The notes under the pieces were generated by a model. That model was not told where the DNA came from. It saw only the letters and a list, made by a program, of their open reading frames with translations, and searched no databases. Shown here piece by piece: positions 1 to 9,903 of a stretch of DNA of 64,000 nt. Source of the stretch: Streptomyces tsukubensis (GTDB lineage Bacteria > Actinomycetota > Actinomycetes > Streptomycetales > Streptomycetaceae); NCBI RefSeq assembly GCF_003932715.1, contig NZ_CP020700.1:4548501-4612500 (forward strand), in the 5' to 3' direction. The translations under genes and the position numbers were made by a program. Numbering within the stretch: the first letter of the stretch is position 1; every line of letters begins with the position of its first letter.

Positions 1-1358
1 GCGGGCCGCTCCACGGTGTGCAGTGCCGTCTCCGGGGTCAGCTCGGCGCCCAGCGCGATGCCCAGATAGAGCACGCTCAGCACGCCCGTGACGATGCCGA
101 CGACCAGATACCCGACCTCCAGCAGCCGGGCGGCGGCCGTGATGTAGAAGCCGGTCAGCCCGTCCTGGACGCCCGCCACCAGCGCCCGCCCCGGGATCAG
201 CGCGAACAGGCCACCGGTGATGACCGCGGAGGCCCGGACGTCCAGCGAGGAGAGCGACAGCGCCACCCCCATCGCGGCCGGGGGCATCGCCGCCACCACG
301 AACTGGTAGAACTCCGGCAGTCCGCGCCCGGCGCAGAGCCACGCCAGCCGGTCGCCCAGCATCGCCGAGACGGCCGCCGCGACGAACACCAGATAGCCGC
401 CGCCGACGAGGACGGACGCCGCCCCCGCCAGCAGCCCGCCCGCGAGGGTGAGCGCCCAGCCGGGGAAGGGGTGCCGGTTCCGGCGGATCTCCGCGAGCCT
501 GCGGTACGCCTCCTCCAGCGATACCTCGGTGTCCGGGGTGCTGATGTCGTGGACCAGCTTGAAGACCGCCGACAGCCGCGTGTAGTCGGTGCCCCGGCGC
601 CGTACCGTCCGGTTCGCCGTCACCGGATCGTCCACCAGGGACGGCTGATAGGTGATCGACAGCAGGGTGAAGGTGACCGTCGGCTCGCAGCGGTCGAGCC
701 CGTACGAGCGCGAGATCGCGAACATGGCCGCCTCGACGTCCTCGGCGCCCTCCCCGCCCGCGAGCAGCAGCTCGCCGATCCTCAGGGTCAGGTCGAGGAC
801 CCGGGGCACGGCGGGCCCGGATTCGTCGTGCCGCTGTACGACCTCCGGAACGGGCCGTTCCCCGACCGGCATCCGCAGCATCGTGCGCATCCGGTCCTGC
901 CAGGGCGCGTCCTTCGTCAGCGTGACCTTGGGGATGCCGTCCGCGGGCGTGAAGGCGGTGGGGGAGCGGCGCGCCCGGTATGTGGACGGCGTGGCGAAGG
1001 CGGAACCTTCCTGCTCCGCCACGGCGGGCTCGGCGACCCCGGTGGGCACGGCGAACTCCGACGTCGTGTGCTCCTCCTCGGCCCCCTCGGGCGGCGCGAT
1101 GCCGTCGGGGACGGAGAACTCGGAGGAGGGGTGGTCGTCGGCGGGCGGCGCTTCGGAGGGCCGGGGGCGGTAGGAGTCGGCGCCGGACTTCGCCGTACCG
1201 GACCCCGTACCCGAGCCCGTACCCGAGCCCGTACCCGCGTCCGCATCGGACCCGGACGGCGGCCCACCCGCGTCCGTACCCTCGCCCGTGCCGTCCGTAC
1301 CCTCGCCGGTGCCTTCGCCCTCGTCCCTGTCACGTGCCGCTCCGGACTCCTCGGCCAC
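1..1358 (-). CDS. Threonine/serine exporter family membrane protein (ThrE-like), partial
   Basis: The gene runs off the left edge of the window, so its C-terminus is missing. The likely start is GTG at 1358, preceded by a GGAAGG-type ribosome binding site. About the first 115 residues are low complexity (Gly/Thr/Asp/Ser/Pro) and probably cytoplasmic. A DUF1212/ThrE-type domain follows, with the family-typical stretch LRIGELLLAGGEGAEDVEAA and then YGLDRCEPTVTFTLLSIT. After it come repeated hydrophobic helices rich in Gly/Ala/Leu/Val (for example GWALTLAGGLLAGAASVLVG). Known members export threonine and serine using the proton gradient. Substrate is inferred from family only. The upstream neighbour on the same strand is ppa, separated by a strong terminator, so this gene is probably transcribed on its own. 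Confidence 0.8.
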   Translation of the reverse strand, partial: MAEESGAARDRDEGEGTGEGTDGTGEGTDAGGPPSGSDADAGTGSGTGSGTGSGTAKSGADSYRPRPSEAPPADDHPSSEFSVPDGIAPPEGAEEEHTTSEFAVPTGVAEPAVAEQEGSAFATPSTYRARRSPTAFTPADGIPKVTLTKDAPWQDRMRTMLRMPVGERPVPEVVQRHDESGPAVPRVLDLTLRIGELLLAGGEGAEDVEAAMFAISRSYGLDRCEPTVTFTLLSITYQPSLVDDPVTANRTVRRRGTDYTRLSAVFKLVHDISTPDTEVSLEEAYRRLAEIRRNRHPFPGWALTLAGGLLAGAASVLVGGGYLVFVAAAVSAMLGDRLAWLCAGRGLPEFYQFVVAAMPPAAMGVALSLSSLDVRASAVITGGLFALIPGRALVAGVQDGLTGFYITAAARLLEVGYLVVGIVTGVLSVLYLGIALGAELTPETALHTVERP

Positions 1359-1474
1359 GCCCCTTCCCTTCCTTCACTCCTCGTTCCGATCAGTATGTGC
1401 GGGGATCGCGCAGGCGACGACCCCGGGATGACGCCTGCCCCTCCCGCCGCCCGGGACACCTCGGGACACAGCAG

Positions 1475-1509
1475 TGCGGGCGGGACACCCCGAGGGTGTC
1501 CCGCCCGCA
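1475..1509 (-). terminator. Rho-independent-like hairpin after ppa
   Basis: A perfect 15-bp stem (TGCGGGCGGGACACC with its complement) closes a 5-base loop. It lies 23 bases beyond the ppa stop codon and before the next minus-strand gene, so it should end the ppa transcript. There is no clear T-run, which is usual in Streptomyces. Confidence 0.75.
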
Positions 1510-1531
1510 CACGCCGGCGTACGGCTCGCGG

Positions 1532-2023
1532 TCAGTGGCCGCCGTGCGCCTCGAAGCGCTTGTACGAGGCTTCGATCTCGGCCTCGGCCTCGGTGCGGCC
1601 GACCCAGTCCGCGCCCTCGACGGACTTGCCGGGCTCCAGGTCCTTGTAGACCTCGAAGAAGTGCTGGATCTCCAGGCGGTCGAACTCCGAGACGTGGTGG
1701 ATGTCGCGGAGGTGCTCGACGCGCGGGTCGGATGCCGGGACGCACAGCAGCTTGTCGTCGCCGCCCGCCTCGTCCGTCATCCGGAACATGCCGATGGCCC
1801 GGCACTTGATGAGGCAGCCCGGGAAGGTCGGCTCGTCGAGAATGACGAGCGCGTCCAGCGGGTCGCCGTCCTCGCCGAGGGTGTTCTCGACGAAGCCGTA
1901 GTCGGCCGGGTAGCTGGTCGAGGTGAAGAGCCGACGGTCCAGGCGGATACGGCCCGTCTCGTGGTCGACCTCGTACTTGTTCCGCGAACCCTTCGGGATC
2001 TCGATGGTGACGTCGAACTCCAC
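1532..2023 (-). CDS. ppa: Inorganic pyrophosphatase
   Basis: Family I soluble pyrophosphatase, which hydrolyses pyrophosphate to two phosphates in the cytoplasm and drives biosynthetic reactions. I place the start at GTG 2023, giving [20 protein letters not shown], because a GGAGGA site lies at the right distance upstream. This gives 163 residues, the usual Streptomyces length. The metal-binding signature [10 protein letters not shown] is intact, as are the [12 protein letters not shown] segment and the C-terminal [13 protein letters not shown]. An in-frame upstream ATG (MEEPPVEF) would only add the ribosome binding site itself to the protein. The gene is divergent from the carboxypeptidase gene at 2218. 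Confidence 0.96.
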   Translation of the reverse strand: MEFDVTIEIPKGSRNKYEVDHETGRIRLDRRLFTSTSYPADYGFVENTLGEDGDPLDALVILDEPTFPGCLIKCRAIGMFRMTDEAGGDDKLLCVPASDPRVEHLRDIHHVSEFDRLEIQHFFEVYKDLEPGKSVEGADWVGRTEAEAEIEASYKRFEAHGGH

Positions 2024-2217
2024 GGGTGGCTCCTCCATGATCAACACATACGTCTGGTACGTCAGGGTGGTGCTGTGCCCTTCCGGGCAATAACCCCGGA
2101 CCCCCGGCCGGGCGGTCTCGGCCCGCCGACCGGGGTGCCATGTTCGCGGCAAGACGCAGTTCTGGTGATTAAGTGTCTCTCACGCAGGTGTGTGATCGCG
2201 AAAGGGGCTGGTGCGAG

Positions 2218-3627
2218 GTGCCGGACATCCGAACGTGGCAGCTCGCGACGGGTGCCGCCGTGCTGGGACTGGTCCTGGCCGCCGGAGCCGTCACCGCGGC
2301 GGGACCCTGGGAATCCGGCCGGCGTACGGCGGAGCTGGACCGGGCCGCCGAGGCCCGCACCGAACCCGGCGGCGGCCACCGCAGACCCGCGGGCCCGGCA
2401 CCCGCGCCCAGCGCCCCGCCCGTCCTCACCGCGCTCGGCACCGCACCCGCGCCCGCGACCGCCGGCCGCGGCGAAGCCGCCGGGAATCCGGCCCGGGAAC
2501 TCGCCCGCCGCCTCGAACCGCTCCTGCGCGACCGCGGGCTCGGGCCGCGACCCGGAGTGTCCGTCGTCGACCTGACGACCGGACGGGAGCTGTACGGACG
2601 CGATGCGGACCGGACGATGATCCCCGCCTCCACCGTCAAGATCGCCACCGCGGCGGCGGCGCTCTCGGCCCTCGGGCCGTACCACCGCATCCCCACCACG
2701 GTCAGCGCCACGCCCGACGCCCGGACGCTCACGCTGGTCGGCGGCGGCGACGCCACCCTCGACCGGGCGGGACTGCGCACCCTCGCCCGGCGCACCGCCG
2801 GGGACCTCCGCGCGCGCAAGGTCACCGCGGTGACCCTCGGCTACGACACCTCGGCCTACCGGGGCCCCGATCTGCACCCCATCGGCGTCAACGGGAACAT
2901 CGCCCGGGTGACCCCGCTGATGGTCGACCAGGGGCGGACCGACCCCGGGTCCACGGGCGCGGCGGACCGGGTCGCGGATCCGGCCGGGGACGCCGCCAGG
3001 GTCTTCCGGGAGCTCCTGGAGAAGGAGGGCATCGCCGTCGGCGGTGACACCGCTCCCGGCCGCCCGGCCGCCGGATCGAAGCCGCTCACCGAGGTGCTGT
3101 CGCCGCCGCTGGCCGATGTCGTCGAGCAGATGCTCACCCGGTCCGACAACGACATCGCCGAATCTCTCGCCCGGCAGACCGCGATCGCCCGGCACGAGGA
3201 ACCGAGCTTCGCCGGAGCGGGCCGGGCGGTGCAGCAGCAGCTCGCCGTGCTGAAGGTCCCGCTGGCGGGGGCCCGGTTCGCCGACGGCAGCGGACTGGAC
3301 CGGGCGGGCCGGGTCACGCCCCGCCTGCTGACGGCCCTGCTGACCCGGGCGGCCGAACCGGCCCACCCGGGCCTGCGCCCGGTCCTCACCGGCCTCCCGG
3401 TCGGCGGCTTCACCGGCACGCTGGAGTCCCGCCACACCGGCACGGCGCCCGGCAGCGGTCTGATCCGGGCCAAGACGGGCACGCTGACGGGCGTCAACGC
3501 ACTGTCCGGCACGGTCCCGTCCCCCGACGGCACGCTGCTGGGCTTCGCGTTCCTGGCAAACGAAACGCGCTCCCCGACGGAAGCCCAACCCGCCCTGGAC
3601 CGCCTGACAGCTGCGCTGACCTCCTGA
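2218..3627 (+). CDS. dacB: D-alanyl-D-alanine carboxypeptidase/endopeptidase, PBP4 (DacB) family
   Basis: A low-molecular-mass penicillin-binding protein that trims or cuts peptidoglycan stem peptides outside the membrane. From GTG 2218 the protein has 469 residues: a short N-terminal signal anchor (ATGAAVLGLVLAAGAV), a Pro/Ala-rich linker to about residue 95, then the peptidase S13 domain. All three active-site motifs are present: SxxK as S138-T-V-K141, SDN at about 309, and KTG at 419-421. Starts at 2173 or 2188 would be in frame but add an uncharged-poor leader with no better ribosome binding site; GAAAGGGG lies 11 bases before 2218. The PASTA-less, S13-type architecture argues against a high-mass PBP. 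Confidence 0.9.
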   Translation: MPDIRTWQLATGAAVLGLVLAAGAVTAAGPWESGRRTAELDRAAEARTEPGGGHRRPAGPAPAPSAPPVLTALGTAPAPATAGRGEAAGNPARELARRLEPLLRDRGLGPRPGVSVVDLTTGRELYGRDADRTMIPASTVKIATAAAALSALGPYHRIPTTVSATPDARTLTLVGGGDATLDRAGLRTLARRTAGDLRARKVTAVTLGYDTSAYRGPDLHPIGVNGNIARVTPLMVDQGRTDPGSTGAADRVADPAGDAARVFRELLEKEGIAVGGDTAPGRPAAGSKPLTEVLSPPLADVVEQMLTRSDNDIAESLARQTAIARHEEPSFAGAGRAVQQQLAVLKVPLAGARFADGSGLDRAGRVTPRLLTALLTRAAEPAHPGLRPVLTGLPVGGFTGTLESRHTGTAPGSGLIRAKTGTLTGVNALSGTVPSPDGTLLGFAFLANETRSPTEAQPALDRLTAALTS

Positions 3628-3750
3628 CCGGCGCGGGTGACCCTGCGGGTGGCCGGGGTGACGTGCGCGGGTCGCTTCCCCGCGGCCGGATGTGACGCCC
3701 CGCGCCCAGCCGGGCCTATGCGGTCCGACGTCCCCCCGGCCACTCACAGC

Positions 3751-3976
3751 CCGCGGCCGCATCGCGACCTTCCCCAGCCGGGGATCGGTGCTCTTCCGAA
3801 GGACCTGGAGGGGAAGCACTCAGGGGCGCGAGGAACTGCGCGACAAGCCACCCACGGCCCGCGGCCGCATCGCGACCTTCCCCAGCCGGGGATCGGTGCC
3901 CTACGGAGGACCTGGAGGAAAGTACCTAGGGGCGCGGGGAACTGCGCGAACACCCACCGGCGGCCCGCGGCCGCAT
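3751..3976 (+). repeat. Two full tandem intergenic repeat units of about 107 bp plus a partial third
   Basis: The 544-base gap between dacB and the next gene contains no convincing gene. Units start at 3751, 3859 and 3965 (periods 108 and 106). Each begins CCGCGGCCGCATC, carries a CCCCAGCCGGGGATCGG hairpin-forming core, and ends with the GGGGCGCG(A/G)GGAACTGCGCGA box that I recall as common between Streptomyces genes. The first two units are close to identical over the first 45 bases. Function is unknown; a transcript-end or mRNA-stability role is possible. Confidence 0.75.
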
Positions 3977-4171
3977 CACTACAGCACCACGCCGGGCGCT
4001 CGGCGCCGCACAGGCCTCCCGCACCCCGCAACGCGCCGCCCCCCGGGCCGGAGGCCCAACGCGCGGGCGCCCCGCCCACCGCCCCCCGCCCCGGGGGACC
4101 GGGGGACCCCGGGCCCGAGGCCCTGGAACAACCTGCGACCTCCCCGGAGGGGACCACGTACCGTTGACGCC

Positions 4172-5299
4172 ATGACGCGCATCGGTGGAACCGAGATGGT
4201 CGACTGGAATCTCGCCGTGGCGACCGCGACCCGCTTCGTACGCCCCGGCCCCGACGTGAGCAAGGACGAGGCCCGCGCCGTCGTCGCCGAGCTCCGACGG
4301 CACGCCAAGGCTTCGGAGGAGCACGTCCGGGGCTTCACCCGGATGATCCCCGTGACGCACGAACCCGAGGACACCCCCGTCCTCGTCGTGGACCGGGCCG
4401 GCTGGATCCGGGCGAACGTCGCCGGGTTCCGCCAGCTCCTCCAGCCGCTGCTGGCGAAGATGCAGGACCGCAGGCCCACCGGCCCCACCGGCGCCGTACT
4501 CGGCGCCGTCGGCGGCAAGGTGACCGGCGTGGAGCTGGGCATGCTGCTGTCGTTCCTGGCGTCCCGGGTCCTCGGGCAGTACGAGACCTTCGCCCCGCCC
4601 ACCCGGGACCTCCCCGCGGGCAACGGCGGCGGACGCCTCCTCCTGGTGGCGCCGAACATCGTGCACGTCGAGCGGGAACTGGACGTCGACCCGCACGACT
4701 TCCGGCTCTGGGTCTGCCTGCACGAGGAGACCCACCGCACCCAGTTCACCGGGGTGCCGTGGCTGCGCGACCACCTCGAAGGAGAGATCCAGTCGTTCCT
4801 GGACCAGACCGAGGTCGACCCGATGACCGTGCTGGAGCGGCTGCGGGAGGCCGCCCAGTCGCTCGCGGGCGCCCGCCCGGAGGGCGAGGAGAACGACAGC
4901 GGGCGCTCCTTCGTGGAGCTGGTGCAGACACCGGCGCAGCGCGAGACCCTCGGCCGGCTGACGGCCGTGATGTCCCTCCTGGAGGGCCACGCCGACTTTG
5001 TGATGGACGGCGTCGGCCCCGCGGTCGTCCCGTCCGTGGCCGAGATCCGGGAGAAGTTCCAGCAGCGCCGGGCGCGCGGGGCGAGCAGACTGGACGTGGC
5101 ACTGCGCAAGCTGCTCGGGCTGGACGCCAAGCTGCGGCAGTACCGGGACGGCGAGCGGTTCGTCCGGGCCGTGGTCCAGGAGGTCGGCATGGACGGTTTC
5201 AACCGGGTCTGGACCTCCCCGAACACCCTCCCCACCAAGACGGAGATCGCCAAACCGGCGGACTGGGTCGCGCGGGTGCACGGGAAGACGGAGTCATGA
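4172..5299 (+). CDS. Zinc-dependent metalloprotease-like protein (DUF2342, F420-biosynthesis-associated family)
   Basis: A 375-residue protein starting at ATG 4172, with a GGAGGGG site about 20 bases upstream. It belongs to the actinobacterial DUF2342 family, which is annotated as zinc-dependent metalloprotease or F420-biosynthesis-associated because of co-occurrence. The metal site is visible as H184-E-E-T-H188 in the segment LWVCLHEETHRTQFTGVPWL. A downstream acidic residue in LLEGHADFVMD is a candidate third ligand. No signal peptide or membrane segment is seen, so the protein should be cytoplasmic. No substrate is known to me. It sits between dacB and tilS, as in other Streptomyces. Confidence 0.85.
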   Translation: MTRIGGTEMVDWNLAVATATRFVRPGPDVSKDEARAVVAELRRHAKASEEHVRGFTRMIPVTHEPEDTPVLVVDRAGWIRANVAGFRQLLQPLLAKMQDRRPTGPTGAVLGAVGGKVTGVELGMLLSFLASRVLGQYETFAPPTRDLPAGNGGGRLLLVAPNIVHVERELDVDPHDFRLWVCLHEETHRTQFTGVPWLRDHLEGEIQSFLDQTEVDPMTVLERLREAAQSLAGARPEGEENDSGRSFVELVQTPAQRETLGRLTAVMSLLEGHADFVMDGVGPAVVPSVAEIREKFQQRRARGASRLDVALRKLLGLDAKLRQYRDGERFVRAVVQEVGMDGFNRVWTSPNTLPTKTEIAKPADWVARVHGKTES

Positions 5300-5532
5300 G
5301 CGCACCAGGGGCGTACGCCGTCAGGGGGGCGGGAGCCGCCCCCTGGAGGGCACAGCATCACCCGTCCGAGGGACCGTAGGGCCGGGGATAGGCGTGCGAT
5401 GCTCGGAGAACGGCCCGCTTCTGTCACCATCGACGCACTCTGAGTGACGATTTCTGAGTCGGCAGCGCAACGCCAGCCGGAGGCGCCCCCAGAGGCCCCC
5501 TCCCGAAAACCTCTCCACGAAGGGCACCGGAT

Positions 5533-6903
5533 ATGGGTCCCCATCCAGCGGTCGCGGCGATACGCCTGGCGGTCCGCCGCGTACTCCACGACATTCTTAC
5601 CGAATACGCCGCAAGCCAGGCGACCACGGCAACCACCACGGCAACGGCCCAGGCCACCACCGCCACAGCCACTTCCACGGCAACGGGCACGGGCACGGGC
5701 ACCGGCATCGCGGCCGGAGCACCGGCCGGAGTCGGCGCCACCGCCGGACCCGGGACCGCCCGGTCACCGGAGCCCGGCACCGCAGCCGCCGGGACCACCA
5801 CCGCCCCCGGCGCGACGGGCCCCGCCGATCAGGGCCGCCCCGCCCCGGCGTTCCGCCCCGAGCGGCCCCTGCGCCTCGACCACCCCCCGGCCCCCTCGTC
5901 CCGGCTCCCCGAAGCCGCCGCGACCGCGCCCGTATCCGCGCTGCCGCGCCCCTCGACCCCCGCCTCCCACGCCGCGGCCACCGCCGCCACCGGCCCGCTG
6001 GTGCTCGTCGCCTGCTCCGGCGGCGCCGACTCGATGGCGCTCGCCTCCGCGCTCGCCTTCGAGGCCCGCAAACTCAATATCCGCGCCGGCGGCATCACCG
6101 TCGACCACGGCCTCCAGGACGGCTCCGACCTGCGCGCCGCCGAGGTCGCGAGCCGGCTCTCCGCCATGGGACTCGACCCCGTCGAGGCGGTCTCCGTCCG
6201 GGTGGGCCGGGACGGCGGCCCCGAGGCCGCGGCCCGCGACGCCCGCTACGGCGCGCTCGACGCCGCCGCCGAACGCCACGGCGCGGTCGCCGTACTCCTC
6301 GGCCACACCCGCGACGACCAAGCGGAAACCGTCCTGCTGGGACTCGCCAGGGGCTCCGGCATCCGGTCGCTCTCCGGAATGGCCGCCGTCTCCGGCCACC
6401 GCCGCCGCTACCGCCGCCCCTTCCTGGAGCTGGACCGGCAGACCGCCCGCAAGGCGTGCATGGTCCAGGCGCTGCCCGTCTGGGACGACCCGCACAACGC
6501 CGACCCCGCCTACACCCGCTCCCGGCTGCGCCACGAAGGCCTCCCGGCGCTGGAGAAGGCGCTCGGCAAGGGCGTCGTCGAAGCCCTCGCCCGTACCGCC
6601 CAGCTCTCCCGCGACGACGCCGACGCCCTCGACACCTGGGCGGCCGACGCGGACACCGCCGTACGGGACGAAACCGGGCATCTGGAGTGCGCCAAGCTGT
6701 ACGCGCTGCCGCCCGCCGTCCGCCGCCGGGTGCTGCGCCGCGCCGTCATCGACGCCGGTTCGCCCGCCGGTTCGCTGTTCGCCCGCCATATCGAGGAAGT
6801 CGACCGGCTGATCACCGGCTGGCGGGGCCAGGGTGCCATCAATCTGCCGGGCCGCGTCGAGGCCCGCCGGCAGAGTGGCAGACTTGTCATCCGGCAAGGC
6901 TGA
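5533..6903 (+). CDS. tilS: tRNA(Ile)-lysidine synthetase
   Basis: Attaches lysine to C34 of the CAU-anticodon tRNA(Ile) so that it reads AUA codons; ATP is used to activate the cytidine. The N-type ATP pyrophosphatase P-loop SGGADS lies at about residue 161 in [18 protein letters not shown]. The motifs [13 protein letters not shown] and later RPFLELDR are typical of the family. The ATG at 5533 has a GAAGGG site upstream. The protein has 456 residues, longer than usual, because about 110 residues of Ala/Thr/Gly/Pro low-complexity sequence lie between the first helix (residues 1-25) and the P-loop domain. hpt follows 82 bases later, a classic tilS-hpt-ftsH arrangement. Confidence 0.94.
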   Translation: MGPHPAVAAIRLAVRRVLHDILTEYAASQATTATTTATAQATTATATSTATGTGTGTGIAAGAPAGVGATAGPGTARSPEPGTAAAGTTTAPGATGPADQGRPAPAFRPERPLRLDHPPAPSSRLPEAAATAPVSALPRPSTPASHAAATAATGPLVLVACSGGADSMALASALAFEARKLNIRAGGITVDHGLQDGSDLRAAEVASRLSAMGLDPVEAVSVRVGRDGGPEAAARDARYGALDAAAERHGAVAVLLGHTRDDQAETVLLGLARGSGIRSLSGMAAVSGHRRRYRRPFLELDRQTARKACMVQALPVWDDPHNADPAYTRSRLRHEGLPALEKALGKGVVEALARTAQLSRDDADALDTWAADADTAVRDETGHLECAKLYALPPAVRRRVLRRAVIDAGSPAGSLFARHIEEVDRLITGWRGQGAINLPGRVEARRQSGRLVIRQG

Positions 6904-6985
6904 CAAGGCCCGCGGCCGACCAGGCCGAGGCGCCCCGGCGTCCGGGGTCACCAGCGCCTCCCCCGGCGAGACAGAAAGCGACCGC

Positions 6986-7540
6986 GTGAACGAGAAGGAC
7001 ATGGGTACCGACCTCCAGTCGGTGCTCATCACCAAGGAAGAGATCGACGCGAAGCTGGCGGAGCTGGCCGCGAAGATCGACGCGGAGTACGCGGGCAAGG
7101 ACCTCCTGCTCGTCGGTGTCCTCAAGGGCGCTGTGATGGTGATGGCGGACCTGGCACGGGCCCTGTCCAGCCCGGTCACCATGGACTGGATGGCCGTGTC
7201 GTCGTACGGCGCGGGCACCCAGTCCTCCGGTGTCGTCCGGATCCTCAAGGACCTCGACACCGACATCAAGGGCCGTCATGTCCTGATCGTCGAGGACATC
7301 ATCGACTCCGGACTGACCCTGTCCTGGCTGCTGTCGAACCTGGGATCGCGCGAGCCCGCGTCGATCGAGGTCTGCACGCTGCTGCGTAAGCCGGATGCCG
7401 CAAAGGTGTCGATCGACGTGAAGTGGATCGGCTTCGACATCCCGAACGAGTTCGTCGTCGGTTACGGCCTCGACTACGCCGAGAAGTACCGCAACCTCCC
7501 CTTCGTCGGCACCCTCGCGCCGCACGTCTACGGCGGCTGA
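6986..7540 (+). CDS. hpt: Hypoxanthine(-guanine) phosphoribosyltransferase
   Basis: Purine salvage enzyme that converts hypoxanthine or guanine and PRPP to IMP or GMP in the cytoplasm. The PRPP-binding signature [18 protein letters not shown] is complete. The GTG at 6986 gives [14 protein letters not shown] and 184 residues, matching the length I expect in Streptomyces. ATG 7001 is a possible alternative five codons later, but its GAGAAGG site would be only two bases away. The gene lies between tilS and ftsH on the same strand and is probably cotranscribed with tilS. Confidence 0.95.
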   Translation: MNEKDMGTDLQSVLITKEEIDAKLAELAAKIDAEYAGKDLLLVGVLKGAVMVMADLARALSSPVTMDWMAVSSYGAGTQSSGVVRILKDLDTDIKGRHVLIVEDIIDSGLTLSWLLSNLGSREPASIEVCTLLRKPDAAKVSIDVKWIGFDIPNEFVVGYGLDYAEKYRNLPFVGTLAPHVYGG

Positions 7541-7748
7541 AGCCCCCTCGTCGCCCCCGCCCGGTTCCCGCCGGGAAACCCGGTGGGAACCAACCGGCCC
7601 CTCTCGCCGTTGATGCGTGGGAGGGCGGGTTTGTCGCCGTACCGTGCGGTCACGGTTGTCAAGCTGGGGTACCTTCCGAAGAACAGTCTTTTCTCACAGC
7701 AGCATTTACCTACGGGCAGGAGGAACGGGGCGAGTCCGCCCCGTATGG

Positions 7749-9770
7749 ATGGACGTGAAGCGATACTTCCGTGGGCCGGTCATGTGGATCGTGCTGGTCG
7801 TCCTTGCCGTGGTCGTGGTGATGCAGGTCGTCGGCTCCTCGGGCGGCTACAAGACGGTGGACACCGGCCAGGTCATTCAGGCGATCGACAAGAACCAGGT
7901 CGAACAGGTCAAGCTGACCACCGGAGACGACCAGATCATCAAGGCCGAGCTGAAGGACGGCCAGAAGATCAAGGGCAGCTCCAAGATCCAGGCGAGTTAT
8001 ATCGGGACCCAGGGCTCCGATCTCGCCGCGAAGCTCCAGCAGAAGTTCGAGGCCGGGGACATCTCCAAGGGCTACACAGTCTCGCCCTCGAAGCAGAGCC
8101 CGTTCGTCTCGATCCTGCTCTCGCTGCTGCCGTTCGTGCTGATCGTGCTGGTCTTCCTCTTCCTGATGAACCAGATGCAGGGCGGCGGCTCCCGAGTGAT
8201 GAACTTCGGGAAGTCCAAGGCCAAGCTGATCACCAAGGACACCCCCAAGACGACCTTCGCCGATGTGGCGGGGTCCGACGAGGCCGTCGAGGAGCTCCAC
8301 GAGATCAAGGAGTTCCTCCAGGAGCCGGCCAAGTTCCAGGCCGTCGGTGCCAAGATCCCCAAGGGTGTGCTGCTGTACGGCCCGCCCGGTACCGGCAAGA
8401 CCCTGCTGGCCCGCGCCGTCGCCGGTGAGGCCGGGGTCCCGTTCTACTCGATCTCGGGCTCCGACTTCGTCGAGATGTTCGTCGGTGTCGGTGCCTCCCG
8501 GGTCCGCGACCTCTTCGAGCAGGCCAAGGCCAATGCACCCGCGATCGTCTTCGTCGACGAGATCGACGCCGTCGGCCGGCACCGCGGAGCGGGCCTCGGC
8601 GGCGGCCACGACGAGCGCGAGCAGACCCTCAACCAGCTGCTGGTCGAGATGGACGGCTTCGACGTGAAGGGCGGCGTCATCCTGATCGCCGCCACCAACC
8701 GGCCCGACATCCTCGACCCGGCGCTGCTGCGCCCGGGCCGCTTCGACCGGCAGATCGCCGTCGACCGCCCCGATATGCAGGGCCGTCTGGAGATCCTCAA
8801 GGTCCACCAGAAGGGCAAGCCGGTCGCCCCGGACGTCGATCTGGGCGCCGTCGCCCGTCGCACCCCGGGCTTCACCGGTGCGGACCTCTCCAATGTGCTG
8901 AACGAAGCCGCGCTGCTCACCGCGCGCAGCGACAAGAAGCTGATCGACAACCACGCGCTGGACGAGGCGATCGACCGGGTGGTCGCGGGACCGCAGAAGC
9001 GGACCCGGATCATGTCGGACAAGGAGAAGAAGATCACCGCGTACCACGAGGGCGGTCACGCCCTGGTCGCGGCGGCCTCTCCGAACGCCGACCCGGTCCA
9101 CAAGATCACCATCCTGTCGCGCGGCCGGGCCCTCGGTTACACGATGGTTCTGCCGGACGAGGACAAGTACTCCACCACCCGCAACGAGATGCTCGACCAG
9201 CTCGCGTACATGCTGGGCGGGCGCGCGGCGGAGGAGCTGGTCTTCCACGACCCGACGACCGGCGCGGCCAACGACATCGAGAAGGCCACCGCCACCGCCC
9301 GGGCGATGGTCACCCAGTACGGCATGACCGAGCGCCTCGGCGCGATCAAGTTCGGCGGCGACAACACCGAGCCCTTCCTGGGCCGGGAGATGGCGCACCA
9401 GCGCGACTACTCGGAAGAGGTCGCCGCGCTCGTCGACGAAGAGGTCAAGAAGCTCATCGAGACCGCGCACAACGAGGCCTGGGAGATCCTCGTCGAGAAC
9501 CGCGACGTCCTCGACAACCTGGTTCTCGCGCTGCTGGAGAAGGAGACCCTCGGCAAGGAGGAGATCGCCGAGGTCTTCCGGCCGATCGTCAAGCGCCCGG
9601 CCCGCCCCGCGTGGACCGGATCCTCCCGCCGTACGCCCTCCACCCGGCCGCCGGTCCTCTCCCCCAAGGAGCTGGCCCTGACGAACACCGCCGGAGCGAA
9701 CGGCACCCCCGACACCACCACGGGCCCCGGCCTTGAGGTGGCCCCGGAGGACCGCCCCGAGCCCAGCTGA
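7749..9770 (+). CDS. ftsH: ATP-dependent zinc metalloprotease FtsH
   Basis: Membrane-anchored AAA+ protease that degrades misfolded membrane proteins and regulatory proteins. From ATG 7749 the protein is 673 residues and begins [20 protein letters not shown]. Two transmembrane segments lie near residues 11-28 and 118-137. The AAA domain has Walker A GPPGTGKT near residue 210 and Walker [10 protein letters not shown]. The zinc site HEGGH is near residue 432. The tail after about residue 620 is Pro/Thr-rich and variable. An AGGAGG sequence lies about 25 bases upstream, rather far, so the start rests mainly on family agreement. A strong terminator follows. Confidence 0.97.
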   Translation: MDVKRYFRGPVMWIVLVVLAVVVVMQVVGSSGGYKTVDTGQVIQAIDKNQVEQVKLTTGDDQIIKAELKDGQKIKGSSKIQASYIGTQGSDLAAKLQQKFEAGDISKGYTVSPSKQSPFVSILLSLLPFVLIVLVFLFLMNQMQGGGSRVMNFGKSKAKLITKDTPKTTFADVAGSDEAVEELHEIKEFLQEPAKFQAVGAKIPKGVLLYGPPGTGKTLLARAVAGEAGVPFYSISGSDFVEMFVGVGASRVRDLFEQAKANAPAIVFVDEIDAVGRHRGAGLGGGHDEREQTLNQLLVEMDGFDVKGGVILIAATNRPDILDPALLRPGRFDRQIAVDRPDMQGRLEILKVHQKGKPVAPDVDLGAVARRTPGFTGADLSNVLNEAALLTARSDKKLIDNHALDEAIDRVVAGPQKRTRIMSDKEKKITAYHEGGHALVAAASPNADPVHKITILSRGRALGYTMVLPDEDKYSTTRNEMLDQLAYMLGGRAAEELVFHDPTTGAANDIEKATATARAMVTQYGMTERLGAIKFGGDNTEPFLGREMAHQRDYSEEVAALVDEEVKKLIETAHNEAWEILVENRDVLDNLVLALLEKETLGKEEIAEVFRPIVKRPARPAWTGSSRRTPSTRPPVLSPKELALTNTAGANGTPDTTTGPGLEVAPEDRPEPS

Positions 9771-9824
9771 CGGAAAGGGTGAACGGGCCGTGTCGCCCGT
9801 GTCACACCCCGCCCCGGGATGGCT

Positions 9825-9862
9825 GCCGCGTCCCCCCAGGTTTTAGCCTGGGGGGACGCGGC
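9825..9862 (+). terminator. Terminator between ftsH and folE
   Basis: A perfect 16-bp stem (GCCGCGTCCCCCCAGG and its complement) closes a TTTTAG loop and is followed by ATTTCGC. It starts 54 bases after the ftsH stop and ends 41 bases before folE. It should terminate or attenuate read-through into folE. Confidence 0.85.
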
Positions 9863-9903
9863 ATTTCGCACGCCCGTGCGGAGCAACGAGGAACGAGGCA
9901 CTG

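Noticed and set aside
18-1649. Long plus-strand frame of 543 codons at the left edge
   Set aside because: It lies opposite the ThrE-like gene and ppa; composition is Arg/Gly/His/Asp-rich with repeats, typical of antisense frames in high-GC DNA, and no family match was recognised.
7710-9470. Long antisense frame of 586 codons over ftsH
   Set aside because: Mirrors the codon bias of ftsH; the sequence is Leu/Val/Asp/Gly-rich without motifs.
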